Origin: Panacibacter microcysteis
GTDB lineage: Bacteria; Bacteroidota; Bacteroidia; Chitinophagales; Chitinophagaceae
Reading direction: 5' to 3'
Assembly (NCBI RefSeq): GCF_015831355.1
Contig: NZ_JADWYR010000001.1
Location: 1 to 64,000, forward strand
Length of the DNA stretch: 64,000 bases
A program made the translations under genes and the position numbers. This document shows, in pieces, positions 53,405-61,143 of this stretch (position 1 is its first letter; each line of letters begins with the position of its first letter). Under the pieces are notes generated by a model. The model was not told where the DNA came from, made no database searches, and worked only from the letters and a program-made list of their open reading frames with translations.

Positions 53405-55108
53405 ATGACAATCACAGCGCAGTACAAACATGTCGTGGAACTTATTGCATCTGCACAATACGATGCATTGCGTGCATTGACCATTTCAAAACCACAACGG
53501 TTCAATTGGGCCGAAGAAGTATTTGAGCGCATCCATGTACATGAAACACCTGGCGCAACCGCGCTTATATGGACAGACGGCACCACAGAAAAGCACTTCA
53601 GTTTTCAAATGCTGCACGACGAATGCAATCAACTGCTAAATCTCCTGAGAAGCCATCATATAAAACAGCAAGATGTCATCTTTGCCCAAATGCCCCTGCT
53701 GCCTGAAAACTGGCTCACTGTTTTGGCTTCAGTCAAAGGCGGGTTCAGGCTGGTGCCGGCAGCAACAATTTTAGGCGTCCAGGATATTGTTTACCGGTTT
53801 GGACGACTCCTGCCAAAAGTAGTGATTGCAGATCATGAAAATGCACCAAAGATCGATGAGGCCGAAGTCCTTTCCGGCAACACGATAACGTTAAAGATCA
53901 TAATCGGTGCGCACCGACCGGGCTGGGTCAGCATCCAGCAAATAAAATTACAACCTGTTACCGCGCATGCAGCCGCCACAGCTGCAGACGATCAGTTGTT
54001 TCTTTTCTTCACTTCCGGCACAACGGGCATGCCGAAAGTGGTTACCCATACGCATTTTAGTTATCCTTTTGGCCATCTGACCACAGCATCCTGGATCGGC
54101 CTGCGAAAAGGTGATGTGCATTACAACATCTCGCAGCCAGGCTGGGCAAAGTTTGCCTGGAGCAGTTTTTTTGCTCCCTGGAGCATCGGCGCCACCATCT
54201 TTGCATTTAACCCTCCGGGCCGTTTTGTTGCAGCCGCTCACCTCGCTGCCATGGAAAAATATAAAGTCTCTACGTTTTGTGCACCGCCTACAGCACTGCG
54301 TATGCTTATACTCGAAAAGCTTACTGCGTATCATTTTTCGTTGCGGGAATGCGTGGCCGCCGGAGAACCGCTCAACCCGGAAATTGTGGAACTCTGGAAA
54401 AAAGGCACGGGCATCACCATACGCGATGGCTACGGACAAACAGAAAGTACATGTCTCGTGGCAAACATGCCGGGCAGCAGGGTAAAATATGGCTCTATGG
54501 GTAAACCTGCCTTTCTATACGATATTGTTATAGCAGATGATGATGGCAATATACTCCCCGCTAATGAAGAAGGCAATATTGCTGTGCAAACAGGCACCGG
54601 CAAACCCAACGGCTTATTTTCCGGTTATTTTGGTGACACTGCTAAACAACAGGAAGTTTTCAAACACCAGTTATACTATACCGGTGATAAAGCATACACA
54701 GACCAGGATGGCTATATCTGGTTTATCGGCCGGGATGACGATGTGATCAAATCATCCGATTATCGCATCGGTCCCTTTGAGGTAGAAAGTGTTCTGCTGG
54801 AACACGAGGCCATCGTTGAATCTGCGGTGGTTGGCAGCCCGCATGCCGCAAAAGGATTTCTGGTAAAAGCCTTCATCGTACTGGGTGACCAGTATACTGC
54901 TTCCGCGCAACTGGCAGAGGATATTTTTGCTTTTGCACGTAAAAACATTGCTGCGTATAAAATGCCCAGGATCATTGAATTTGTTGCCCATCTGCCAAAA
55001 ACGATCAGCGGCAAAATAAGACGGGTAGAATTACGTGGCATAGAAGCGGAACGGAAATTGCAACAGCAGGTTATTGACAATGAATTTTATTTCAACACCG
55101 GCAAATGA
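53405..55108 (+). CDS. acyl-CoA synthetase (AMP-forming)
   Basis: 567 residues of the ANL superfamily. P-loop-like motif LFFTSGTTGMPKVVTHTH (~195-212), core GYGQTES (~345), hinge YTGDKAYTDQDGYIWFIGRDDDVIKSSDYRIGPFEVES and catalytic Lys in LPKTISGKIRRVELR. The SSDYRIGPFEVES form matches the medium-chain acyl/benzoate-CoA ligase (ACSM) branch. Activates an organic acid to its CoA thioester. Same strand as the thioredoxin and CoA-transferase genes downstream. Acid specificity unknown. Confidence 0.9.
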   Translation: MTITAQYKHVVELIASAQYDALRALTISKPQRFNWAEEVFERIHVHETPGATALIWTDGTTEKHFSFQMLHDECNQLLNLLRSHHIKQQDVIFAQMPLLPENWLTVLASVKGGFRLVPAATILGVQDIVYRFGRLLPKVVIADHENAPKIDEAEVLSGNTITLKIIIGAHRPGWVSIQQIKLQPVTAHAAATAADDQLFLFFTSGTTGMPKVVTHTHFSYPFGHLTTASWIGLRKGDVHYNISQPGWAKFAWSSFFAPWSIGATIFAFNPPGRFVAAAHLAAMEKYKVSTFCAPPTALRMLILEKLTAYHFSLRECVAAGEPLNPEIVELWKKGTGITIRDGYGQTESTCLVANMPGSRVKYGSMGKPAFLYDIVIADDDGNILPANEEGNIAVQTGTGKPNGLFSGYFGDTAKQQEVFKHQLYYTGDKAYTDQDGYIWFIGRDDDVIKSSDYRIGPFEVESVLLEHEAIVESAVVGSPHAAKGFLVKAFIVLGDQYTASAQLAEDIFAFARKNIAAYKMPRIIEFVAHLPKTISGKIRRVELRGIEAERKLQQQVIDNEFYFNTGK

Positions 55109-55180
55109 ACACTGTAAGGGTGGTTACACAAGTCACGATACACCGCTACACCTGCAGGTAAATTTGTAAAAACGTTAGCT

Positions 55181-55549
55181 ATGGCAACAGTTAAACTTAC
55201 AACACAGGGCTTTAAAGATGATATCTTCAATTACGAAACATCTGCAGACTGGTCGTACAAAGGCACCTTACCTGCAATCATTGATTTTTATGCAGACTGG
55301 TGCGGCCCATGCAAAATGGTAGCACCAATATTAGAAGAACTTTCCAATGAATACGAAGGCCGGTTGGTGATTTATAAAGTAGATACAGAAACCGAAGAAG
55401 AGCTGTCAGCAGTGTTTGGTATTCAGAGTATACCTTCCCTGTTGTTCATACCGGCAGAAGGCGAACCGATGATGCAGCCCGGCGCCCTTCCAAAGCATGT
55501 CTTTAAAAAAGTGATCGAAGAAAAATTACTGGCTACAGCAGGCGGTTAA
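55181..55549 (+). CDS. thioredoxin
   Basis: 122 residues with the active site IDFYADWCGPCKMVAPILEEL (WCGPC, ~43-47) and cis-Pro in SIPSLLF. About 15 residues longer at the N-terminus than E. coli TrxA (KLTTQGFKDDIFNYETSADWSYKGT), as is common in Bacteroidota. It can supply electrons to the thioredoxin-coupled ArsC upstream and may serve the rhodanese/DsrE proteins downstream. A -7-like TAAATTTG lies at 55159-55166. Confidence 0.9.
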   Translation: MATVKLTTQGFKDDIFNYETSADWSYKGTLPAIIDFYADWCGPCKMVAPILEELSNEYEGRLVIYKVDTETEEELSAVFGIQSIPSLLFIPAEGEPMMQPGALPKHVFKKVIEEKLLATAGG

Positions 55550-55573
55550 ACGTAATACTAAAAACACATGATG

Positions 55574-55598
55574 ATAAAAAGCCCTTTGGGGCTTTTTT
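55574..55598 (+). terminator. intrinsic terminator after thioredoxin gene
   Basis: AAAAAGCCC and GGGCTTTTTT pair around TTTG at 55577-55597, followed by TTTGTTTG. Stem of about nine pairs ending in a T run, 28 bases after the stop. Confidence 0.8.
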
Positions 55599-55630
55599 GT
55601 TTGTAGGCACCGGGCTTTCACCTTTCCATG

Positions 55631-55700
55631 CAGCATCGTTGCGTCGCACACTTGTACTGTGACAGCATGGCTCAGCAAAGCGAAGACCAAAGCGAAGACC
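55631..55700 (+). repeat. dispersed repeat copy 17 (GCGTCGC variant)
   Basis: Variant core TTGCGTCGCACACTTGTAC at 55639-55657, followed by CAGCAAAGCGAAGACCAA, a module shared with copies 12 and 19. Gap 55550-55851 holds this copy between two hairpins and no gene. Confidence 0.6.
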
Positions 55701-55810
55701 AAGAAAAATACCTGCTCTGTGACTTATGTCATATTCAGGGTATTCACCGCTCCGGATATTTGCATTCATAAAGTTGATTTTATTAATGCTTTACGTTGGT
55801 TTGAGGTTAC

Positions 55811-55836
55811 AGGGAAGGCCTTTGCCTTCCCTCTTT
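55811..55836 (+). terminator. hairpin upstream of the rhodanese genes
   Basis: AGGGAAGGC (55811-55819) and GCCTTCCCT (55824-55832) form a nine-bp stem with a CTTT loop, followed by CTTTAAAA. It is 20 bases before the rhodanese start, so it may be a leader hairpin or end readthrough from upstream. Confidence 0.5.
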
Positions 55837-55851
55837 AAAACAAACATCATT

Positions 55852-56133
55852 ATGAACTTACAGCAGCTACTACAAGATCCTGCATCGAAAATCATCGATG
55901 TACGCAGCGCCGGGGAATTTAATGCGGAGCACATCAATGGTGCAATCAATATACCGCTCGACCAGGTGCCGGCCCGCACAGCCGAACTTGAGAAACTCGG
56001 TAAGGCACCCATCATATTCTACTGCAGAAGTGGTAACCGCAGCGGCATGGCTGTTGACTTTTTACAACAGCTCGGCTATAGTAATGTTTACAATGGCGGC
56101 AGTATCGACTATCTAAAACGCTTATTAAACTAA
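55852..56133 (+). CDS. rhodanese-like protein 1
   Basis: 93 residues from ATG 55852 (MNLQQLLQDPASKIIDVRSAGEFNAEHINGAINIPLDQV); a longer frame upstream runs through the hairpin and is unlikely. One rhodanese domain with the active-site Cys in IIFYCRSGNRSGMAVDFL and the family end YNGGSIDYLKRLL. Transfers sulfane sulfur. Six bases before the second rhodanese gene. Confidence 0.85.
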   Translation: MNLQQLLQDPASKIIDVRSAGEFNAEHINGAINIPLDQVPARTAELEKLGKAPIIFYCRSGNRSGMAVDFLQQLGYSNVYNGGSIDYLKRLLN

Positions 56134-56139
56134 TACATT

Positions 56140-56451
56140 ATGATAGCATTCTTAAAGACATTATTCGGCATGCAGCCCGTTGATTACAAACAACTGTATA
56201 CAGATGGTGCGGTTATTGTAGATGTACGTACGCCGGCAGAATACAAAGCCGGTCACGTTAAAGGTTCCATCAATATACCGCTTGATAGTATAAGATCTAA
56301 ATCAACAGACTTAAAAAAAAGAAACAGGGCCGTTATTACCTGTTGTCAAAGTGGCGGCAGAAGCAGCCTTGCAAAGCGTGTTTTACAATCTGCAGGTGTG
56401 GAATGCTACAACGGCGGCTCATGGAACGCGCTTCAAAAAAAACTGAGTTAA
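56140..56451 (+). CDS. rhodanese-like protein 2
   Basis: 103 residues, one rhodanese domain (VIVDVRTPAEYKAGHVKGSINIPLDSI; active site AVITCCQSGGRSSLAKRVL, with a double Cys; end YNGGSWNALQKKL). Different enough from its neighbour to be an old duplicate. Forms an operon with the first rhodanese and the DsrE-like gene, a sulfur-relay group. Confidence 0.85.
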   Translation: MIAFLKTLFGMQPVDYKQLYTDGAVIVDVRTPAEYKAGHVKGSINIPLDSIRSKSTDLKKRNRAVITCCQSGGRSSLAKRVLQSAGVECYNGGSWNALQKKLS

Positions 56452-56489
56452 TCAGTTTGCTGCCGGCATCGTCCATTCAAAAAAATATC

Positions 56490-56840
56490 ATGACTTATAA
56501 AACAATAATGCAGCTTACTTCCGGCGATGCCGACGTTTTTAAAAGCGCGGTATCGCAGTTGAATAACCTGATGAAAGCTTTGCCCGGCGCTGTAGAGATT
56601 GAACTGGTGTGTCATGGCAGAAGCTTTCCTTTTTTGTTAAAAGAAAACAACCTCTACCTTCCGCTGCTCAATCAGCTGGTGTGTAATAAAGTGGCTGTCG
56701 TTGCCTGCGAAAATATGTTGCAGACAAACAATATCCAGGCTGCTCAACTGGCTGCCGGTGTTAGTACTGTCCGCGCCGCTATAGCAGAAATCGTCGTAAA
56801 GCAACACCAGGGCTGGAGTTACATTAAAGCCGGTTTCTAA
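56490..56840 (+). CDS. DsrE-like sulfur-relay protein
   Basis: 116 residues from ATG 56490 (MTYKTIMQLTSGDADVFKSAVSQLNNLMKAL); the frame open upstream overlaps the rhodanese gene in another frame and is not used. The fold pattern IELVCHGRSFPFLL, LVCNKVAVVACENMLQ, with a Cys near residue 74, and VSTVRAAIAEIVVKQHQGWSYIKAGF matches DsrE/DsrF-like proteins that hold a persulfide. Likely partner of the two rhodaneses. Confidence 0.82.
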   Translation: MTYKTIMQLTSGDADVFKSAVSQLNNLMKALPGAVEIELVCHGRSFPFLLKENNLYLPLLNQLVCNKVAVVACENMLQTNNIQAAQLAAGVSTVRAAIAEIVVKQHQGWSYIKAGF

Positions 56841-56951
56841 CGATCGGAAAGCAAAAAATGTAGTGTTTCCCGGCCAAAGTCGTTGCCGGAGAATGATGAT
56901 AATCATGTTGCCAACAATCGCACCGCTATACCTTTGCGCAAAAATCAAGGA

Positions 56952-58235
56952 ATGCGGTTACCAGATAATTATGTTTCCCCAAAAGAAGCCCTCGCTGTTA
57001 TTCAATCCAATCAAAGAGTTTTTATCCATGGCAGTGCACATACACCAACTTATTTACTGAAACATCTTGCAAAGGAGGCAGACAGGCTCGAGCATGTAGA
57101 AGTTGTATGCATCAGCGTTTATGGAGAGCTCGAAATAGACAAGCCGGTTTACCGGAACAACTTTCATGTCAATTCTTTGTTTGTTTCCGCTTCTGTCAGG
57201 AACGCGGTAAAGACAGGCAATGCTGATTATGTTCCTATTTTTTTAAGTGAAATACCAGAGCTTTTCAAACAACGTGTTTTGCCCATCGATGTTGCTATTG
57301 TGCATGTATCGGTACCCGATGAGCATGGCTATTGTTCGCTTGGTACATCGGTAGATATTGCACGCAGCGCGGTAAATACAGCAACCTATATTATTGCACA
57401 GGTTAATCCCAACGCACCAAGAACACATGGCGATGGTATGATACACATGAGCCGCTTCCACGCCATGGTCTATTGCGAAGACGCTTTGCACGAAACAAAC
57501 TTTACAGAAAAATGTGGCCCCGAAACCGAAAAGATCGGTGCGTTGATTGCAGCACTTATCGATGATAAAAGCACGATACAAATGGGCATCGGCGCGATAC
57601 CTGATGCGGTTTTACAATGCCTGCACAACCACAAAGACCTCGGTGTACATACCGAAATGTGCTCTGATGGCATCATCGATCTTTGTGAAAAAGACGTGAT
57701 CAACAACAAATACAAAAAGATCCATCCCAACAAATCTGTTTCTTCCTTTGCGCTTGGCTCAAAGCGATTGTATGATTATGTAAACAACAATCCATCATTC
57801 GCATTTCTGGATATAGATTATGTAAACGATCCGCACATCATACGCCGCAACAACAAAATGGTAGCCATAAACAGCGCCATAGAGATAGATATCACCGGCC
57901 AGGTATGCAGTGATTCTATCGGTACCACACAATTTTCAGGCGTTGGCGGCCAGATGGATTTTATGCGTGGCGCCGCGCTGAGTGAAGGAGGCAAGCCAAT
58001 TATCGCCATTCCCTCCAGGACAAATAAAGGTATTGCACGCATTGTACCCATGTTAAAGCCCGGGGCCGGCGTTGTTACCACAAGAGCGCATGTACATTTT
58101 GTGGTTACGGAATATGGCGTGGTAAACCTATGGGGAAAAAACCTCCGGCAGCGTGCAAAAGCATTGATCAGTATTGCAAACCCCGAAGATCGTGAAACAC
58201 TTGACAGGGCTTATTTTGAGCGCTTTACCAATTAA
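56952..58235 (+). CDS. acetyl-CoA hydrolase/transferase family (4-hydroxybutyrate CoA-transferase-like)
   Basis: 427 residues from ATG 56952 (MRLPDNYVSPKEALAVIQSNQRVFIHGSAHTP), with AAGGA just before it; an earlier in-frame ATG at 56883 adds only polar residues. Family I CoA-transferase features: GNLHEFH-like start absent, but catalytic Glu region GVHTEMCSDGIIDLCEKD (~238-255), GGQMDFMRGAALSEGGKPIIAIPS and the end TEYGVVNLWGKNLRQRAKALISIANP are clear. Moves CoA between short-chain acids, suiting the acyl-CoA synthetase nearby. Confidence 0.85.
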   Translation: MRLPDNYVSPKEALAVIQSNQRVFIHGSAHTPTYLLKHLAKEADRLEHVEVVCISVYGELEIDKPVYRNNFHVNSLFVSASVRNAVKTGNADYVPIFLSEIPELFKQRVLPIDVAIVHVSVPDEHGYCSLGTSVDIARSAVNTATYIIAQVNPNAPRTHGDGMIHMSRFHAMVYCEDALHETNFTEKCGPETEKIGALIAALIDDKSTIQMGIGAIPDAVLQCLHNHKDLGVHTEMCSDGIIDLCEKDVINNKYKKIHPNKSVSSFALGSKRLYDYVNNNPSFAFLDIDYVNDPHIIRRNNKMVAINSAIEIDITGQVCSDSIGTTQFSGVGGQMDFMRGAALSEGGKPIIAIPSRTNKGIARIVPMLKPGAGVVTTRAHVHFVVTEYGVVNLWGKNLRQRAKALISIANPEDRETLDRAYFERFTN

Positions 58236-58274
58236 GAGAAAAAATTGTATGTACCCGGCATTTGTATGGCTATT

Positions 58275-58295
58275 GAGCGTCCCTTGCGTCGGAAA
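58275..58295 (+). repeat. dispersed repeat copy 18 (degraded)
   Basis: GCGTCCCTTGCGTCGGAAAC at about 58277-58296 keeps only the left half of the variant core. Gap 58236-58454 also has TATAACGTA (58319-58327)/TACGTTATA (58347-58355). Confidence 0.4.
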
Positions 58296-58454
58296 CAACT
58301 ACCAATAAGGGACAAGTATATAACGTAGCCGCAAAAAAAACTTATTTACGTTATAAAGGTTAATTCTTATTTGTTAGTTGATACGGAATGACTGAACATG
58401 AAGCAAATATGTCAAAGATTTACCGCCGTATATTAATATTAGTGATTGTTCAAA

Positions 58455-58811
58455 CTACTGTAACAGTGGGAGCATTACTGATAAAATTGCTGCAATAGTT
58501 CCTATGATAACAATCCAAAAAGTCCATCTTGCTATTGTTTCATTTTTCTTTTCTGCTGCCATCTGGTCTAATAAGAACTTATATTTATTTCTTCCTGCTA
58601 TTGTAATTTTATTCCCTTGTTCTTCCCTGTCATTGACAACAAATATCCCTTCATCTATTAGCCCTCTGTTGTTCATCTCATTTGTAATTTCATGCTCTAA
58701 TCCTACACCTGCTTCGCTTGCTTTAGCTCTAAAATCCCAATAGCTCAAATAACCATTATTATCAATCAACAATTTTAGAATGTCATAATCTTGCTTTTCT
58801 TCACAAGTCAT
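58455..58811 (-). CDS. hypothetical protein with C-terminal membrane anchor, NYN operon
   Basis: 118 residues. Residues 1-75 form a soluble alpha/beta domain (EKQDYDILKLLIDNNGYLSYWDFRAKASEAGVGLEHEITNEMNNRGLIDEG ... ITIAGRNKYKFLLDQMA) that resembles a winged-helix or helix-turn-helix-like unit. One membrane segment follows (ARWTFWIVIIGTIAAILSVMLPLL, ~93-116). It overlaps the small gene upstream by four bases (ATGA) and thus is third in an operon with the NYN nuclease-like gene. Function unknown; a membrane-tethered sensor or effector is inference. Confidence 0.65.
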   Translation of the reverse strand: MTCEEKQDYDILKLLIDNNGYLSYWDFRAKASEAGVGLEHEITNEMNNRGLIDEGIFVVNDREEQGNKITIAGRNKYKFLLDQMAAEKKNETIARWTFWIVIIGTIAAILSVMLPLLQ

Positions 58812-58945
58812 TTTTTATTGATTTTACTATTCTTTATAGGTGTATTAGCAGCCTTTTTAATTAGCTGTTCAAATGACATATCTATGTGCAAAGGCTGTTC
58901 GGGTAATTGCTTAGTATTAGTTTTTTTCGTTTTTTTAGATTTCAT
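58808..58945 (-). CDS. small basic protein, NYN operon
   Basis: 45 residues, very Lys-rich at both ends (MKSKKTKKTNTKQLPEQPLH ... SKINKK) with a central MSFEQLIKKAANTP. ATG 58945 lies two bases after the NYN stop codon and its TGA overlaps the next ATG, so the three genes are one transcript with tight coupling. It is short but its coupling on both sides strongly supports it as real. Role unknown; antitoxin, adaptor or nucleic-acid chaperone are all possible. Confidence 0.65.
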   Translation of the reverse strand: MKSKKTKKTNTKQLPEQPLHIDMSFEQLIKKAANTPIKNSKINKK

Positions 58946-58947
58946 AA

Positions 58948-59580
58948 TTAAAGCCATTGAGATGGTTTCGTAAAAGATTTTCCGTCTTTACTTATAGTAT
59001 CTTCCATTATTGCGGCATCAAATTTTTTCGGATTGTTTTCTAAGAAAACAACAGGTTTGCACAAATTAATTAAATCCATAGATGTTCTAAAAGGGGGAAA
59101 ATATATTTTAAACTGTTTATCGGGAAAGTTTTGTTTTATACATTCAATGGTGGGAATTAAATCACTATCAGCAGTAACTAATATCAATTTATCAGCATTA
59201 TTTTTAAAGCAATCTAATAACATGTGACAAGAAATATTTACATCAGTTCTTTTTTCTTCAGGCACTTGAAAAGGCGAACCACAAATTTTACAACCTACAG
59301 TTTTATCAATATATTTCCCTTTAATAATTTCAAACTTTTCTTGATTAATTAGCGAGTTTGCAGCGAAGAGTGTAGCCTGTCTGCTTCGTTTGTACGGGTT
59401 TTGAGGTGGAGCGGTAAAGTATTTGACTTTTACTAACTCTTGGGTATCTGGTAAAAATTGTGAGCAAAATTTTACAAAGTCAATCCAATAATATCGTTTC
59501 CAAACCGCATCTTTTTTGCATTTGTCTTTTAAGCCATTGTAGAAGTTGAAACCATCGAAATAGAAAATCACCTTTTTCAT
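58948..59580 (-). CDS. NYN-domain (PIN-like) putative ribonuclease
   Basis: 210 residues from ATG 59580 (MKKVIFYFDGFNFYNGLKDKC). NYN-domain features: the D-G-x-N start FYFDGFNFYNG, the middle acidic strand LILVTADSDLIPTIECIKQNFPDKQFKIYFPP and the core CFKNNADKL. An inserted zinc-like CKICGSPF (~97-104) breaks the fold between the strands. PIN/NYN domains cleave RNA. First gene of an operon with two unknown genes; it lies behind a leader with a promoter and two hairpins. A longer TTG-start frame of 28 residues runs through the leader. Confidence 0.8.
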   Translation of the reverse strand: MKKVIFYFDGFNFYNGLKDKCKKDAVWKRYYWIDFVKFCSQFLPDTQELVKVKYFTAPPQNPYKRSRQATLFAANSLINQEKFEIIKGKYIDKTVGCKICGSPFQVPEEKRTDVNISCHMLLDCFKNNADKLILVTADSDLIPTIECIKQNFPDKQFKIYFPPFRTSMDLINLCKPVVFLENNPKKFDAAIMEDTISKDGKSFTKPSQWL

Positions 59581-59597
59581 ATGGGTAATAAAGGTAA

Positions 59598-59620
59598 TAA
59601 AAAAAGCTGCCAGAGGCAGC
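59598..59620 (-). terminator. terminator-like hairpin in the NYN leader
   Basis: On the minus strand GCTGCC-TCT-GGCAGC (59620-59606) is followed by TTTTTTT (59605-59599), a typical intrinsic terminator, 18 bases before the NYN start and after the probable promoter. A second hairpin CTATATT/AATATAG lies at 59625-59644. Confidence 0.6.
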
Positions 59621-59661
59621 AGAACTATATTACTGAGAATATAGTGGGGCGTGTTCGGGTG

Positions 59662-59669
59662 CAAATATA
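59662..59669 (-). promoter_or_regulatory. candidate promoter of the NYN operon
   Basis: On the minus strand TATATTTG fits the -7 consensus TAnnTTTG. Transcription starting a few bases on would include both leader hairpins before the ATG at 59580. Confidence 0.5.
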
Positions 59670-59765
59670 AACATATTATGTGGATAATAAAACATCTCGT
59701 GTATTAATTACAATAATTTGACAAATTGTCAACAATGTGTTAAGTGACTGTAATTCATATAAATA

Positions 59766-60692
59766 TTATTTCTTGCCTGTAAGTGTTTTATAATCTAATC
59801 TACCTTCTATAAGACCTAATGACATTTTGAATCTATCAGCGTCTTTAATCTTTCTGCTATTGTATCTAAATGCAAATTCATCACAATATCTTTCAAGGTG
59901 TTTAATACTTACCTGATGGTATATTCCTATAATACCACGTTTAAGCAAACCAAATGCACCTTCAACGCTATTAGTATGAAATTGTCCTCTTACAAATTCT
60001 TCTTGTAAGTGATTTACAACTTCATGCGCCGTATATTCTTTATCTAATCCTTTATAAGAAATAAGACTATCAGTAATAACTGTTGCTTTCTTATTGATAT
60101 GTTTTCTAACCATACCTTTTAGTGTTTCCTTACTACTATCAATAACTTTGAAAACTACTTTGTTTTCACGTTCTAATAAGCCCATAACACCAGTTTTATT
60201 TTCTGTATGGCTTCTATTTTCAACGTGTGCTTTATTACGTATTGATTTGTGTTTATTCTTCATTTTGCCGCCAATGTATGTCTCATCTACTTCACAGATA
60301 TTATTTAATTCAACTGGTTCTTTATCTCTCATCATTTCACGTAATCTATGTATCATAAACCAGCTTGCTTTTTGGCTTACACCAATATCTTTTGCTAATT
60401 GGTAGCTACTAATGCCTTTCTTATGTGCTGTAACTAAATAACAAGCCATGAACCATTTGTTTAAGGGTATATTACTCGCTTCAAATATTGTCCCTACTGT
60501 TACACTAAACTTCTTATAACATGCAGATGAGCCACATTTATATCTTTTACCACCTTCAATGTTATAACACTTACCATAACCGCAATAAGGGCATATAGCT
60601 TTACCATCCTGCCATCTACAATCCGCTAAATACTTTCTACATGTAGCATCATCGGGCATTGTCGCAATAAGTTCATGTAAGTTTTTAAACAT
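59766..60692 (-). CDS. IS1595-family transposase (ISXO2-like)
   Basis: 308 residues, full length for the family. N-terminal zinc ribbon (CPYCGYGKCYNIEGGKRYKCGSSACYKKFSVTVGTIFEAS), helix-turn-helix region, and DDE-like domain with NICEVDETYIGGKM, VITDSLISYKG and HTNSVEGAFGLLKRG (the family uses N/H in place of the third acid's usual context). Reading frame is intact. Clear terminal inverted repeats were not found, so the element limits are not given; a palindrome TTGACAA/TTGTCAA lies at 59718-59732 downstream. Confidence 0.88.
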   Translation of the reverse strand: MFKNLHELIATMPDDATCRKYLADCRWQDGKAICPYCGYGKCYNIEGGKRYKCGSSACYKKFSVTVGTIFEASNIPLNKWFMACYLVTAHKKGISSYQLAKDIGVSQKASWFMIHRLREMMRDKEPVELNNICEVDETYIGGKMKNKHKSIRNKAHVENRSHTENKTGVMGLLERENKVVFKVIDSSKETLKGMVRKHINKKATVITDSLISYKGLDKEYTAHEVVNHLQEEFVRGQFHTNSVEGAFGLLKRGIIGIYHQVSIKHLERYCDEFAFRYNSRKIKDADRFKMSLGLIEGRLDYKTLTGKK

Positions 60693-60739
60693 GGTTATTA
60701 TTATTTAAATTGTAGTTTCAAAACGACCATCTAAAACAA

Positions 60740-60910
60740 ATGAATATGAAAAATGAGTTTAAAATAGGAGATGTTGTAGTATTTAAATCGGGTAGCCCAA
60801 AATTTACAATCAGTGGAATTGAGAATAATTTAGTTTCTATTATCTATTGGAATGGAACAGATATAAAAACTAATGGGTGGTTTGATTATGCCTTAACGAA
60901 AGTCGAATAA
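60740..60910 (+). CDS. YodC-family (DUF2158) small protein
   Basis: 56 residues from ATG 60740: NEFKIGDVVVFKSGSPKFTISGIE ... SIIYWNGTDIKTNGWFDYALTKVE. This matches DUF2158/YodC, an SH3-like small domain (GDxVxLKSGGPxMTV start and a W near the middle). It is divergent from the transposase gene. Function not known; may be a cargo gene of the mobile island. Confidence 0.65.
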   Translation: MNMKNEFKIGDVVVFKSGSPKFTISGIENNLVSIIYWNGTDIKTNGWFDYALTKVE

Positions 60911-61050
60911 GGCAAATAATTTTTCGTTCAATTGAATTAAAGACATCTCATTTAGGGAATACTTAGATGCTATTTCTAAGCAGCGAATTTTTGCATCTAT
61001 TTTTTTTAACTCTAATTCAATTTCTAACTCTTGTCCCTTATTAGTTGTTA

Positions 61051-61112
61051 GTGCCCTTGCGTCGCACTCTTGTACTGTAAAATCATGAGCAGCAAACGCG
61101 AAGACCGAAGCG
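61051..61112 (+). repeat. dispersed repeat copy 19 (GCGTCGC variant)
   Basis: Variant core TTGCGTCGCACTCTTGTAC at 61057-61075, followed by CAGCAAACGCGAAGACCGAA (61090-61109), the module also in copies 12 and 17. Lies in the convergent gap 60911-61143. Confidence 0.6.
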
Positions 61113-61143
61113 TAGCAATAAGGTAATTTATTGCGCTCTCTTA

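Noticed and set aside
58319-58355. TATAACGTA/TACGTTATA as another cassette border
   Set aside because: Too short (37 bases), lacks inner arms and has no matched partner around the NYN genes.
59700-60735. Terminal inverted repeats for the IS1595 element
   Set aside because: Candidates TGTTAAGTGACTGTAATT and CGTTTTGAAACTACAATTT match at little more than half their positions, so element ends are not claimed.
60893-61046. Minus-strand open frame ending at 60893 (TNKGQELEIELELKKIDAKI...)
   Set aside because: Protein-like but it has no usable start and runs back into repeat copy 19; could be a remnant, too weak to list as a gene.
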